This document shows positions 8,324 to 17,931 of a stretch of 54,465 bases of DNA, in pieces. Origin of the DNA: Paludibacteraceae bacterium (GTDB taxonomy: Bacteria; Bacteroidota; Bacteroidia; Bacteroidales; Paludibacteraceae); contig JAKSNP010000011.1 in assembly GCA_024399655.1 (NCBI GenBank), positions 1-54,465 on the forward strand. Direction: 5' to 3'. Made by a program: the position numbers and the translations under genes. Under the pieces are notes generated by a model. The model saw only the letters and a list, made by a program, of their open reading frames with translations, was not told where the DNA came from and made no database searches. Within the stretch, counting starts at the first letter, position 1; each line of letters opens with the position of its first letter.

Positions 8324-8476
8324 TTTTGTCCCTATTATTGATGGCTTTTGTCCCGAATGCAGGATCTTCAACTTGCTCCAACACGGATTAAAACCAACAA
8401 AACAATTGAACGACGAGTGTCGGGAAAGTGTCGGTCGACTCTCTACTAAAAACAATTTTAGAAGAGCATAAGCGCT

Positions 8477-10786
8477 CTAACTTTGTATCTTCTCCAATTT
8501 GGCGTATGTAAGCAAAAGCGTTTTCGCACCCGGTCCGTCAAAAAGAATATCGATTTTATCATTGCCGTTTTCCGAATAAACTCTTTGAACCAAACCGTTA
8601 CCGAAAATACGATGCGCCACTCTGTCACCTTTGGCAAACGGATAATCGGCAAGCGAAGATGTAGCAGAAGATGGTACGGAGGAAACAGGCGATAGACGTC
8701 GAGGGGTTTTAGTTTCTGTTCGTACAGCAGATACGGATGATTCCGGTTCTTCCCAGGACGAATTCTGCCATCGAGGGAAAAAACCGTTGGTAGGATCGAA
8801 CGAAGATCGAGAGGATGCCGACTCTGTCTTGCAAATATATTTACGATCTATATCCTTGAGGAAACGGGATGGTGACGAGAAATTGACCGACCCATTTCGG
8901 AAACGACTTTTGGCATAGGTGATGCTACAACGTTCCATCGCCCGAGTAATCGCCACATAAAGCAGCCGGCGCTCCTCTTCTATTTCGGAAGGCGAATCAC
9001 AGAATTGAGAAGGAAACAAATTCTCCTCCATACCCACGATGAACACGACCGGATATTCCAACCCTTTGGCTGCATGAACGGTCATAAGACTTACTCGCGA
9101 TGTATGGTCTTCAAGGTGTTCATCCTGATCCGTCAGCAACGACACTTCTGCCAGAAAATCATGAATTGGCGTATATGATATACCTTCCTGCTGCCGTTGC
9201 ATCACAAATTCGTGAATACCGGACAGCAATTCATCAAGATTCTGTTTGCGGTCGATGCCTTCTGTGGATTTATCAGCCGCTGCGGCTGCCATCACTCCCG
9301 ATAAACGCAAAACCGAATCCGCAAATTCATAGGCATCCAATGTATCAATTTGCTCCATAAATTGCGAAATGATAGAAGCAAAGCCGGCAAGAGCATGAAG
9401 CGGAGCTGAACTCAATGCCAACGAATATAAAGATGGCTGTTGAACAACATCAAACATACTCACATTGTTGAGAGCTGCACATTCGGCCACTTTACGAATG
9501 GTACTTTCACCTATCTTACGAGCAGGAAAATTGATCACACGCAACAAAGCCTCATTATCTTTGGGGTTGGCCACAAGACGGAAATAGCAAATTGCATCTT
9601 TTATTTCCTTGCGCTGGTAGAACGATGTCCCTCCATATATGCGATACGGAATATTTAAACGGCGGAGTTCGTTTTCAAACACTCGAGATTGGGCATTTGT
9701 ACGATACAGAATGGCCATATCGTCATAACTGACCCGCTTAGTAGCTCGATGCAACTGACCGATAGATGCCGCAACTCCTTCTGCTTCTTCTCGATCGGAA
9801 GCATATGATGCCAATTGGATACGGTCTCCCTCTTCCTTTTCCGAATAAACCTCTTTGTATATTTGATTCTCATTATGATGAATCAGACTGTTGGCCGCTT
9901 TGACAATTGTTTGCGTGGAACGGTAGTTTCGTTCCAATTTGAACAATTTGGCATCACGATATTCACGCTGGAAAGACAAGATATTTCGGATGTCCGCTCC
10001 TCTGAACGAATAGATACTTTGCGCATCATCTCCCACCACGCAGATTTTGTTTTGAGGAGCTGCCAACTGGCGAACAATAACATATTGAGCGAAGTTCGTG
10101 TCTTGATACTCATCCACCAATACATATTGGAAAATATCCTGATAATACTCACGAACTTCCGGATATTCGTCCAACAACCGACATACATTTACCAACAAAT
10201 CATCAAAATCCATCGCATTAGCGCCACGAAGCCGCAGTTGATAGAAATGATAGAGATTGGCCATTTCATATAAACGGTCGTTTCGGTCACGTTTGCTGAT
10301 TTCGCGATCAAGCGCATACGATTCCGGGGTTACCAATTGATTCTTGGCGGAAGAAATGCGCGACAGAACAACTGACGGTTTGTACACCTTATCGTCCAAT
10401 TCACGCTCTTTTATCAATTGTTTGACAAGCGATTTGGAATCAGAACTATCATAAATGGAGAAATCGCGGGTAAAACCCAATCTGTCACTCTCCTGACGCA
10501 ATATTCGCGCGCAGATACTATGGAAAGTGCCCATCCACAAATAACGGGACAGAGAAGGATCAACCAATTGGGTGATACGCTCTCTCATTTCACGAGCGGC
10601 CTTGTTCGTAAATGTTAGGGCCAATATATTGTTGGCCTTCACTCCGGATGCAAGCAAATAGGCTATCTTATAGGTCAACACGCGAGTCTTGCCGGATCCT
10701 GCACCGGCAATAACCAAAGACGGACCTTCGTTGTAAGCGACGGCTGCGGCTTGAGATTCATTGAGTTCGGACAATAACGGATTCAT
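8477..10786 (-). CDS. uvrD: UvrD/PcrA-type superfamily 1 DNA helicase
   Basis: A 769-residue 3'-5' SF1A helicase, acting in nucleotide excision repair, mismatch repair and rescue of stalled forks. Motifs in order: Walker A AGAGSGKT (27-34), FTNKAAREMRERI (Ia), VLVDEYQDTN (II), VGDDAQSIYSFRGAD (III), LERNYRST (IV), VHAAKGLEYPVVFIVGMEENLFP (V) and RRLLYVAITRA (VI). The C-terminal about 60 residues end in a basic KGDRVAHRIFGNGLVQ-type Tudor-like module, as in PcrA (RNA polymerase contact in PcrA/UvrD). Between them lies a Ser-rich, probably disordered linker (about 660-710). UvrD or PcrA naming is arbitrary here. A weak hairpin overlaps the stop codon (8463-8478). Confidence 0.95.
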   Translation of the reverse strand: MNPLLSELNESQAAAVAYNEGPSLVIAGAGSGKTRVLTYKIAYLLASGVKANNILALTFTNKAAREMRERITQLVDPSLSRYLWMGTFHSICARILRQESDRLGFTRDFSIYDSSDSKSLVKQLIKERELDDKVYKPSVVLSRISSAKNQLVTPESYALDREISKRDRNDRLYEMANLYHFYQLRLRGANAMDFDDLLVNVCRLLDEYPEVREYYQDIFQYVLVDEYQDTNFAQYVIVRQLAAPQNKICVVGDDAQSIYSFRGADIRNILSFQREYRDAKLFKLERNYRSTQTIVKAANSLIHHNENQIYKEVYSEKEEGDRIQLASYASDREEAEGVAASIGQLHRATKRVSYDDMAILYRTNAQSRVFENELRRLNIPYRIYGGTSFYQRKEIKDAICYFRLVANPKDNEALLRVINFPARKIGESTIRKVAECAALNNVSMFDVVQQPSLYSLALSSAPLHALAGFASIISQFMEQIDTLDAYEFADSVLRLSGVMAAAAADKSTEGIDRKQNLDELLSGIHEFVMQRQQEGISYTPIHDFLAEVSLLTDQDEHLEDHTSRVSLMTVHAAKGLEYPVVFIVGMEENLFPSQFCDSPSEIEEERRLLYVAITRAMERCSITYAKSRFRNGSVNFSSPSRFLKDIDRKYICKTESASSRSSFDPTNGFFPRWQNSSWEEPESSVSAVRTETKTPRRLSPVSSVPSSATSSLADYPFAKGDRVAHRIFGNGLVQRVYSENGNDKIDILFDGPGAKTLLLTYAKLEKIQS

Positions 10787-10826
10787 GATTCAGGTCTAAA
10801 ATTCGGATATATATGCTTTTCAAACT

Positions 10827-10908
10827 GCAAAAATACAAAATAATTATGACATATGCAAGAAAAACAACAAATATATTTGCATATTTCAAAAAAAATCTGT
10901 ACCTTTGC
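10827..10908. promoter_or_regulatory. Divergent promoters of uvrD and the rRNA methyltransferase gene
   Basis: Minus: TATTTTTGC (10835-10827), with a degenerate CTTG about 20 nt upstream (10859-10856). Plus: TTTG (10876-10879), 20 nt, TACCTTTGC (10900-10908). The plus promoter ends only 10 nt before the methyltransferase ATG. Confidence 0.7.
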
Positions 10909-10918
10909 AGGCTAAAGT

Positions 10919-12256
10919 ATGTTACCGTTAGAATTTCTAGATAGTATGCGTCAGCAACTCGGTCCCGAAGCCGAGGCTTTGTTCCACGCTTTGGAACAAG
11001 AGCAGCCGACAAGTATCCGACTTAACGACAAGTTGGATGTGCTGACTTTTACATGCGATACCGATGAGGTTCCGTGGCATATTGACGGTTATTATCTGAG
11101 CGAACGGCCCCAATTCACGCTTGACCCGCTCTTCCATGCAGGATGCTATTATGTGCAGGAAGCCAGTAGCATGTTCGTGCAGCAAGCGTTGGATCAATAT
11201 GTACCGGCCAATAGCATCGTCTTGGACCTTTGCGCAGCTCCGGGAGGCAAATCCACTCTGATCAGTCAACATTTGGGAAAAGAAGGGTTGCTTTTAAGCA
11301 ACGAAGTCAATCGACAACGAGTATTTATCTTGAGCGAGAATATCCAAAAATGGGGTAACGGAAATACCATCGTCACTCATAATCAAGCCGAAGATTTCGG
11401 CTTGAAATGCAGAAATCTGTTTGACTGCATTCTCGTGGATGCTCCTTGTTCCGGAGAAGGGATGTTCCGAAAAGATGAAGACGCTCGCAAAGAATGGAAC
11501 ATTAAGAACGTGGAAATGTGCGCTGAACGCCAACGCAAAATCCTGATGGATGTTTGGGATGCGCTCAAACCGGGTGGTATTCTGATTTACTCGACTTGCA
11601 CGTTCAACAACGAAGAGGATGAAGAAAATGTTCTTTGGATAGCCGACTGTCTCGGCGCAGACATTCTTCCTTTAAATTACAATCAGGCTTGGGGCATTTC
11701 GGAAGGTAATCCGGGATATCATTTCTATCCGCATAAAACGAAAGGAGAAGGATTCTATATCTGCGCACTAAGAAAATATGATGAGGAATTTGCGCCTTTC
11801 CGTATTAAAGATAACAAAAAAGCAACGGCCAACAATGTGGAATTTGAAAAAGAAATGCGCAGTTGGTTACGCAATCCCGAAGAATGGGCCATCAGACAGA
11901 GTGACAGATTTATGACAGCCTATCCTTTAAAATACAAAGAGTTGATCGACTACTTAAGCACTCAACTCATCTGCATATCCACAGGATTCGGTATAGGAGA
12001 GATGCGAGGGAAAGGAGTGGCTCCACAACACGCACTCAGTATGGCTAAAGCTTTCAATCCGGATGTATTCCCGAATCACGAATTGAGTTTGAACGAAGCT
12101 TTGAGTTATTTGAGAACAGAAGCGCTAAACATCAACGATTGTCCGATGGGAGTTATCTTGCTTACCTATCAACATATTCCTCTTGGATTTGCCAAGAATG
12201 TTGGCAACAGATTAAACAATCTCTATCCTAACGAATGGCGTATCCGCAAACTGTAA
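10919..12256 (+). CDS. rsmF: rRNA cytosine-C5 methyltransferase, RsmF/NOL1-NOP2-Sun family
   Basis: A 445-residue SAM-dependent m5C methyltransferase. SAM-binding motif LDLCAAPGGKST at 102-113, VDAPCSGEGMFRKD (motif IV with a conserved Cys), and YSTCTFNNEEDE (motif VI with the catalytic Cys). The C-terminal part (about 330-445) resembles the RNA-binding C-terminal domain of RsmF. The target base is inferred from E. coli RsmF (16S rRNA) and is not shown here. The first ATG is kept as the start because the first residues (LPLEFLDSMRQQLG) align with the family N-terminus, although it is only about 10 nt downstream of the -7 box, which implies an almost leaderless transcript. Confidence 0.9.
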   Translation: MLPLEFLDSMRQQLGPEAEALFHALEQEQPTSIRLNDKLDVLTFTCDTDEVPWHIDGYYLSERPQFTLDPLFHAGCYYVQEASSMFVQQALDQYVPANSIVLDLCAAPGGKSTLISQHLGKEGLLLSNEVNRQRVFILSENIQKWGNGNTIVTHNQAEDFGLKCRNLFDCILVDAPCSGEGMFRKDEDARKEWNIKNVEMCAERQRKILMDVWDALKPGGILIYSTCTFNNEEDEENVLWIADCLGADILPLNYNQAWGISEGNPGYHFYPHKTKGEGFYICALRKYDEEFAPFRIKDNKKATANNVEFEKEMRSWLRNPEEWAIRQSDRFMTAYPLKYKELIDYLSTQLICISTGFGIGEMRGKGVAPQHALSMAKAFNPDVFPNHELSLNEALSYLRTEALNINDCPMGVILLTYQHIPLGFAKNVGNRLNNLYPNEWRIRKL

Positions 12257-12261
12257 AAGGG

Positions 12262-12374
12262 AAATATACTACATAGAAATTATATATAGCAATTATATAT
12301 ATTACATAGAAATTACATATAGATATTACATATAGAAAATTACAATATATTAGGAATTATATATCTATATATCA
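12262..12374 (+). repeat. AT-rich imperfect repeats after rsmF
   Basis: About 110 nt of nearly pure A/T with recurring TTACATAGAAATTA and TTACATATAGA motifs (for example from 12300, 12311, 12324 and 12338), spaced 11-14 nt. There is no coding potential. With the adjacent dispersed repeat and terminator it fills the 369-nt gap between rsmF and rhlE. Confidence 0.6.
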
Positions 12375-12459
12375 CTACTTTTTCCCACCCTGTCTTTATC
12401 GAGAGCTAAACGTAACATAAACGTAACATAAACCTAACGTCACCGATACATATAGGACT
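12370..12459 (-). repeat. Dispersed repeat, copy B (11-bp units)
   Basis: Read on the minus strand: AGTCCTATATGTATCGGT, then units ending in two TGTTACGTTTA copies, then a conserved block GCTCTCGATAAAGACAGGG and GGAAAAAG. The same order occurs on the plus strand at 37041-37114 with one unit fewer. It is non-coding, lying in the rsmF-rhlE intergenic region. Confidence 0.7.
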
Positions 12460-12565
12460 TCTTTCTGTCAGGCATAAATCTGCTATCGCTTGATATACAA
12501 TACTCATTATATCCAATTGGCTTCTACCGGTTTTTTTCCGCCAATAGGTTTTTGATTCTAAATAA

Positions 12566-12596
12566 AAATCCGCCTTTTATAGCGGATTTCTATTTT
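12566..12596. terminator. Bidirectional intrinsic terminator between rsmF and rhlE
   Basis: AAATCCGC/GCGGATTT (12566-12573 and 12582-12589) with an 8-nt loop. T-rich sequence follows on the plus strand (12591-12598) and, less strongly, on the minus strand. It lies between two convergent genes. Confidence 0.75.
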
Positions 12597-12625
12597 TTCA
12601 TTTGCACACAACACACAGAAATATA

Positions 12626-14050
12626 TTATTGTTCTGAAGATGGCATTGAAGTATGACTGGTCTTTTTTGCCTTATGTTTATGATGATGTGTTGATGAATG
12701 AGAATCGGCTGAAGATGATGAATGCGGTTTCTTGGACGGATGTTTTTTGCCGTGAGAAGGGGACTGGGTTTTATGAACGGGATTTTGATATGGGGCTGGA
12801 ACCTCTCCCAACTCTGAAGGAACCGGAATACGCTCGATTTCCTTATGAAGGAAACGCTCTATTTTGGAAAAAAAGCGCTGATCATCAGGACTTACAAGAG
12901 TAACTGCGACACCTTTATTCTCAGCACGAGCGGTTCGCCCTATACGATGAACATAATCTTCTGCATCTCGTGGCACATCATAATTGATTACTAACGGAAT
13001 ATCATCTACATCTATTCCTCTGGAAACAATATCCGTAGCTACCAAAACATCCACTTTACCGTTACGAAAATCTAGCATTACAGCATCTCGCTCTTTTTGT
13101 TCAAGATCCGAATGCATAGCACGAGCATCCAATCCTTTACGACGCAAAAGAACAGCCAATTCCTTTACGCGCTGTTTCTTTCCCACAAATACAATCACCT
13201 TCTTCAAAGGCTCAATAGAAGATGAGGGAGATGGCATAAGAACTGGCTCCCCAATGGACGAAGTTCTTTCTTCCGTATTATCCGCTGCCTCCAAAGACGA
13301 TGACTCATTAAGGCTATTGTACCAACCTCCTCCTAACAGATATTTCACCATTTGCATTTTTTGAGGTTCATACACATCTGCAGCCATTTGTTTGATTGTT
13401 TCTGGAGGACGACTGACAGCAATTTGAACTTCAACCGGCTCATGCATAATAGCCTTGGCCATACGTCGGATATCTGCAGGCATTGTAGCCGAAAACATGA
13501 TCTTCTGACAATCTGCAGGCAAATGTTTGTAGATTGTCATGATATCATCATAGAAGCCCATATCCAACATACGATCGGCCTCATCCAGGATGAAATACTT
13601 GACTCCCGAAAAATCGATATCATAGATGTTCATGTGGCTAAGCAATCGTCCGGGAGTAGCAATTACCACATCTGCACCCGATTTAAGTCCTCGCAATTGT
13701 GTTCCCCAAGCACTACCGTCGTTCCCTCCGTAAACTGCCACAGACGAAAAAGGAACATAAAAGCCGAAGCCCTGCATCTGTTGGTCTATCTGTTGAGCGA
13801 GTTCACGGGTCGGTGCCATGATGATTGCATTCAACTTGTCGGGATTATGGTTGTCAAATTCCAAGTTGGTAAGCAACGGCAACAAATATGCTGCCGTTTT
13901 ACCTGTACCAGTTTGAGCACATGAAATCACGTCATGTCCTTCCAAAATTACAGGAATCGTCTTTTCCTGAACCGGGGTACAAATATCGAAATGCATATCC
14001 CATAAGGCATCCAAAATGCCGTCGGATAGCGCCAATTCATCAAAATACAT
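12626..14050 (-). CDS. rhlE: DEAD-box ATP-dependent RNA helicase, RhlE-like
   Basis: 474 residues. RNA helicase likely in ribosome assembly, RNA decay or cold adaptation. Motifs: Q motif around FDICTPVQEKTIP (21-33), Walker A AQTGTGKT (45-52), PTRELAQQ, DEAD in FILDEADRMLDMGF, SAT, VATDIVSRGIDV and HRIGRTAR. Between the two RecA domains (about 240-285) is a Ser/Glu-rich insertion not typical of the family. The last about 65 residues are a Ser/His/Lys-rich basic tail, as is common in RhlE-type helicases for RNA binding. It converges on rsmF with a terminator between. A promoter was not found in the 159-nt gap upstream, so it may be read from the epimerase unit. Confidence 0.93.
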   Translation of the reverse strand: MYFDELALSDGILDALWDMHFDICTPVQEKTIPVILEGHDVISCAQTGTGKTAAYLLPLLTNLEFDNHNPDKLNAIIMAPTRELAQQIDQQMQGFGFYVPFSSVAVYGGNDGSAWGTQLRGLKSGADVVIATPGRLLSHMNIYDIDFSGVKYFILDEADRMLDMGFYDDIMTIYKHLPADCQKIMFSATMPADIRRMAKAIMHEPVEVQIAVSRPPETIKQMAADVYEPQKMQMVKYLLGGGWYNSLNESSSLEAADNTEERTSSIGEPVLMPSPSSSIEPLKKVIVFVGKKQRVKELAVLLRRKGLDARAMHSDLEQKERDAVMLDFRNGKVDVLVATDIVSRGIDVDDIPLVINYDVPRDAEDYVHRIGRTARAENKGVAVTLVSPDDQRFFSKIERFLHKEIERIPVPSELGEVPAPYQNPVHKTQSPSHGKKHPSKKPHSSSSADSHSSTHHHKHKAKKTSHTSMPSSEQ

Positions 14051-14209
14051 CTATCGCATCATTCCAAGGATGGCAAATCGGTAAAAATACAGATACTGAC
14101 ATCCTTAATGTCATTTTATCAAGACCACATCAATACTCCCTCCTTAAGCCAACAATATAAAACAGCATGTTAACGGCATGAAAGGGGGAAATGTATATTA
14201 ATCGTTTTT

Positions 14210-15739
14210 TTATTTTTCCCAACCGGTGAAAATTTCGGGACCATATACGTTGTGTTCTTCCGCATCATGTAAAGGAGCCCACAATTGAGCAAAGAACGGA
14301 TTGCGACGCGCTTCGCTATCCCAATCCCAATTTCGTGCATTGGGTTGATCGCTATACGGCCATGGGAAACATTCAGGACACCAATGTCCGCCCAACAAAA
14401 TAAGTCGGGGAGTCGCCTTGAATTTATGCCCTTGAGCACATTGCCATTCAAGCGGAGTATCCCAATCACCTTTCACCATATCGGAAGAAAGGCATTTGCC
14501 GCCTCTGAATTCGGCAGCACGCTGCATATCCTCAATAGTAAATTCCGACATCGGTTTTTGTTCATCGTAACCGTGGTCGAGAATAACAGCCTCTTCGCTA
14601 TTATGCGACAAATCGGTATGTTTCCAATCCGGTATGGCGCGATAGGCTTCCATTGAACCGTAGTAAGCGTGGATACGCTGTTCACGATTGTGACGTATCC
14701 ACCATTGTGTACCATGTTCTTTAGACATAGCCATAGCATACATAGCCAGTTTCACAATATGGGGAACAAGATGTGACGCGTAAACCAATTTGGAACGAAC
14801 AGCAAATTTCAGACCGGCAGGCAAAGTGTCGGATTGCGCCATTTGGTGGAAATACTCCCGAATAGGAACATTTGCACGGAAATGCGTATATTTCTCCAAT
14901 TCGTCACCATCCAGATACCACATCCCATGGAAATTGCGTGTAGTAAACCAATGAGCGGAGAATATCTTTTCCGGACGAGGACAACCGATGGCTTCCAACA
15001 ACAAACATTCAAATTCATAGTTGGAAACACGATATTCCGCACCACTGCCGATATTATAGTAGCGACGCCAGAATTCTTCCGGTATTTCATCACGACAGAC
15101 GCGTTCCAACAATCTACCGCTATCCTCTACGGTAGCCCATTCCAAGACACCACGGATTGGAACATGGAACATAATCGGATCATAATTTTTGAGGATGGCG
15201 GGATATAAGATACCTGATTGACGCAAACTCACCCAATGACGTATTCCGCTATCTGTCAAAATACGTTCAGCCCACGCTTTGGTGATACCATAATGATCAT
15301 AGGCTGAAACACATATCGGATCTCCCGTTCTTCCCCAATGAAGCGGTTCACGACGATCTCCCATTTGAGCCACACTTCCGATATACACCACTTTAGGTTG
15401 TTGGTCTCCTTGAGCCAAAACCGCATCGCGAACATTTTCAGCCGCTTTGATATTGGTTTTGCGAGTTTGCAACGGTTTATAGTCAGCTTGAGGCGATACC
15501 ATTCCTCCTACATGCAAAACATAATCACTTCCTGTTACACCACGAAGTACATCTTCATAACGGGTAAGGTCACCCCAAACCACTTCTATACGTTCGAGAT
15601 ATGGAGCCAGTTTTTCTTTATTTTTAGCACTCGGGCGAGCCAATATACGAACTTTATATTGATCGGGATACTTGAGCAATTCCTGCATCCCGGCCCAACC
15701 CATTGTTCCGGTAGCACCGGTCAAAAATACTGTTTTCAT
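14210..15739 (-). CDS. Extended SDR (NAD-dependent epimerase/dehydratase-like) with C-terminal treble-clef zinc module
   Basis: 509 residues. Residues 1-330 form an extended short-chain dehydrogenase: TGATGTMG nucleotide loop at 7-14 and the catalytic Y150-GIT-K154. Extended SDRs act on nucleotide sugars or related carbonyl substrates; this one's substrate is unknown. The C-terminal about 150 residues are unusual: C434-x3-H438-x15-C454-x2-C457, embedded in a WxCxxGHxF...CPEC pattern like the DUF4379-type treble clef seen in DNA/RNA-associated proteins. The start ATG overlaps the antiporter stop codon by 4 nt (ATGA), indicating translational coupling. The dehydrogenase fold is certain; the role of the zinc module is not. 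Confidence 0.8.
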   Translation of the reverse strand: MKTVFLTGATGTMGWAGMQELLKYPDQYKVRILARPSAKNKEKLAPYLERIEVVWGDLTRYEDVLRGVTGSDYVLHVGGMVSPQADYKPLQTRKTNIKAAENVRDAVLAQGDQQPKVVYIGSVAQMGDRREPLHWGRTGDPICVSAYDHYGITKAWAERILTDSGIRHWVSLRQSGILYPAILKNYDPIMFHVPIRGVLEWATVEDSGRLLERVCRDEIPEEFWRRYYNIGSGAEYRVSNYEFECLLLEAIGCPRPEKIFSAHWFTTRNFHGMWYLDGDELEKYTHFRANVPIREYFHQMAQSDTLPAGLKFAVRSKLVYASHLVPHIVKLAMYAMAMSKEHGTQWWIRHNREQRIHAYYGSMEAYRAIPDWKHTDLSHNSEEAVILDHGYDEQKPMSEFTIEDMQRAAEFRGGKCLSSDMVKGDWDTPLEWQCAQGHKFKATPRLILLGGHWCPECFPWPYSDQPNARNWDWDSEARRNPFFAQLWAPLHDAEEHNVYGPEIFTGWEK

Positions 15740-17352
15740 TTATCTTCTCCTTTCATTTTACGCCATATATTCTTTATTACTCCTGTCGTGTCGGTAATCA
15801 CACGCAGTTTGATGTCTTCCAATTCCTCCCTTTCGGCCTGTTCCAATGCACGTTGCGCATCTTCGGCATCTTTCTGCGAACTGATAAGCAAAATATCGTT
15901 AGGATGCAACTCTGTATTGCCATCCGGAATAATAAACGATTCACCATGACGAATCATCACGATACGATAATCTCGCGGAATTATAGCATTACGCAACATA
16001 CTACCGTTCACCAACATTTCATTCGTCACTTCCAATTCCCGTACCTGCTTTTGAATTTCCTCAGGAAGGTCAATGTCGAAATATACCAGTTTCTGCTCTA
16101 TTCCGGTTTCGGGCATAGCCAATTTCAATTTATCAGCCACTTTGCTCAAACTGCTTCCTTGAATAATAAGGCTGACTAACGTACACGCAAAGACCACATT
16201 GAAAAGCAGGTTGGCATTAGGCACATGATTAGCTATACACAAGATGGCAAAGATAATAGGCACAGCTCCTTTTAATCCCACCCAACTGAGCATCATCTTG
16301 TCACGCAACTTATATTGCTTGAACGGGAACATGCATATCAAAACTGTTATAGGACGTGCAACAAAAATCATCACAATGGAAATAATCAAACAAGGTAGCC
16401 AGACTTTCAAACTGAGTAATTCAAACGGACGAACAATCAGACCGAGCATCAAGAACATTACCAATTGAGCCAACCATGTCAAGCCGTCAAAAAACGATTT
16501 GGTTTGCCGTTTGCGAATAAAACGCGTATTGCCAATAATCAAACCGCCTATATATACGGCCAAATAAGGATTGCCCTTCAGGTAATAGGTGACACCGAAT
16601 ATAAAGATACAGGCGGAGAGTACCATTATCGGATACAGACTTTCGTTGGAAAGTTTGACTTCTTTCAGAATCTTGACTACCAATTTACCGAACGCAAAAC
16701 CCATCACGGCACCCATTACCAACTGTATCAGGATATCCTGAATTATAGCCAAGGCACTGACATCCGCTTTCCCGCTGGTAACAATCCCGATTAAAGTGAT
16801 AGTCAATACATAAGCCATCGGATCGTTCGCTCCGCTTTCCAATTCAAGAAGAGGACGGAGATTATGCTTCAATCCTACACCATTGGTGCGCAAAATAGAA
16901 AATACACTGGCAGAATCGGTTGAAGACATACAAGCGGCCATCAATAAAGCGACGGGCAATGTAACCGCTGCTACTGCATGCAACCAGCCGAACACATAAA
17001 ACACAACTATGCCCGTTATAACTGCAGTAAGCAACACACCAATCGTAGCCAATATGATACCGGGAACCAAAATCGGTTGGATATCTTTTATCTTGGTATC
17101 CATTCCTCCTGAAAAAAGGATAATACAGAGTGCGATTGTACCTAAAGCTTGAGCGGAACTGATATTGATCATATATCCAATTCCGTTTCCGTCAGTATCA
17201 AACCATGCACCTATTCCGTCCGGACCAAACAACATACCTACTGCCAAAAAGAGCAGAAGAGCAGGTACGCCAAAACGATTGCCTATCTTATCGGTCATAA
17301 TGCTCACAAAGAACAAAAGGGCCAAAATCAAAAGTACTAATTCTACTTGCAT
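15736..17352 (-). CDS. Cation/proton antiporter, NhaP2/CvrA K+/H+ type with TrkA-C domain
   Basis: A 538-residue CPA1 antiporter with 12-13 predicted transmembrane helices over residues 1-390, including SSTDSASVFSIL (about 143-154) and ELESGANDPMAYVLT (about 168-182). The latter carries the conserved Asp pair region of sodium/potassium-proton antiporters. Residues about 400-490 form a cytosolic TrkA-C (RCK-C) domain with IPRDYRIVMIRHGESFIIP, typical of K+/H+ antiporters with ligand gating. A charged C-terminal tail follows. It is the middle gene of thioredoxin - antiporter - SDR, with 70 nt to the upstream gene and a 4-nt overlap with the downstream one. Confidence 0.92.
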   Translation of the reverse strand: MQVELVLLILALLFFVSIMTDKIGNRFGVPALLLFLAVGMLFGPDGIGAWFDTDGNGIGYMINISSAQALGTIALCIILFSGGMDTKIKDIQPILVPGIILATIGVLLTAVITGIVVFYVFGWLHAVAAVTLPVALLMAACMSSTDSASVFSILRTNGVGLKHNLRPLLELESGANDPMAYVLTITLIGIVTSGKADVSALAIIQDILIQLVMGAVMGFAFGKLVVKILKEVKLSNESLYPIMVLSACIFIFGVTYYLKGNPYLAVYIGGLIIGNTRFIRKRQTKSFFDGLTWLAQLVMFLMLGLIVRPFELLSLKVWLPCLIISIVMIFVARPITVLICMFPFKQYKLRDKMMLSWVGLKGAVPIIFAILCIANHVPNANLLFNVVFACTLVSLIIQGSSLSKVADKLKLAMPETGIEQKLVYFDIDLPEEIQKQVRELEVTNEMLVNGSMLRNAIIPRDYRIVMIRHGESFIIPDGNTELHPNDILLISSQKDAEDAQRALEQAEREELEDIKLRVITDTTGVIKNIWRKMKGEDK

Positions 17353-17422
17353 TTTTTTATTTTGAGTGTATTGCCGACTGTTCGTTCAACTATTTTCTAC
17401 TGGCCGGCTCGGTATATCAATT

Positions 17423-17860
17423 CTATTTGGTGGATACAGCCAACAAATAAGTCTCTATTATCTCCACAATCTTATCCTGAGGATAAAGCCCTTTCAGCAA
17501 TATGGGTTCACCGTAAAGAGGTATATACAACACTTGTGGAATGCTGCTGATTCGGAAAAAAGCAGCCAATTCGCGTTCACGCTCCGTATCCACTTTGTAA
17601 AAGCGCACCTGTTCGCAATATGTCTGACTCAATTCCTCCATAATAGGAGCCAAACGCTTGCAAGGACCGCACCATGTTGTGTAAAAATCAATCACACACG
17701 GCTTATCTCCCACAAACTTGAAGCCCTCTTCCGGATTATAATGTTTATAATCCATTACACGCAGTATGAATTGCTCTTGCGTGAGATAAATCACATCCTG
17801 AGAACGGCAATAACTTGCCATTGACAACATAAAGAGCAGTAAAATCGCAGATTTCTTCAT
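17423..17860 (-). CDS. Periplasmic thioredoxin-like protein
   Basis: 145 residues from the ATG at 17860 (MKKSAILLLF); earlier in-frame codons are rejected because they run into the promoter. An N-terminal signal peptide (1-20, ending near CRSQ) targets it to the periplasm; the Cys before the cleavage region could alternatively be a lipid anchor. The thioredoxin fold carries active site W63-C-G-P-C67 and the cis-Pro loop SSIPQVLY. It is probably a disulfide reductase or oxidase for envelope proteins. First gene of the unit with the antiporter and SDR, divergent from aroB. Confidence 0.88.
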   Translation of the reverse strand: MKKSAILLLFMLSMASYCRSQDVIYLTQEQFILRVMDYKHYNPEEGFKFVGDKPCVIDFYTTWCGPCKRLAPIMEELSQTYCEQVRFYKVDTERERELAAFFRISSIPQVLYIPLYGEPILLKGLYPQDKIVEIIETYLLAVSTK

Positions 17861-17872
17861 ATTTTTCGCCAA

Positions 17873-17912
17873 TTTGGGTGCAAAATTACAAAAAAAATCG
17901 TAACTTTGCAAA
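17873..17912. promoter_or_regulatory. Divergent promoters of the thioredoxin unit and aroB
   Basis: Minus: TTTG (17912-17909), 20 nt, TAATTTTGC (17888-17880). Plus: TAACTTTGC (17901-17909), with a TTTG at 17873-17876 (24-nt spacing, longer than ideal). The elements overlap, as at queA/udk. Confidence 0.65.
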
Positions 17913-17931
17913 CTTTTTCAGTAAAAAATAT

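Noticed and set aside
8289-8471. A 60-codon plus-strand frame between two minus-strand genes
   Set aside because: It overlaps the promoter of the DUF2059-like gene, with no family resemblance and no promoter of its own.
12640-12903. An 87-codon plus-strand frame
   Set aside because: Antisense to the low-complexity tail of the RhlE-like helicase.
17878-17931. Upstream start for aroB
   Set aside because: It would begin in the promoter elements; the ATG at 17932 fits the AroB N-terminus.
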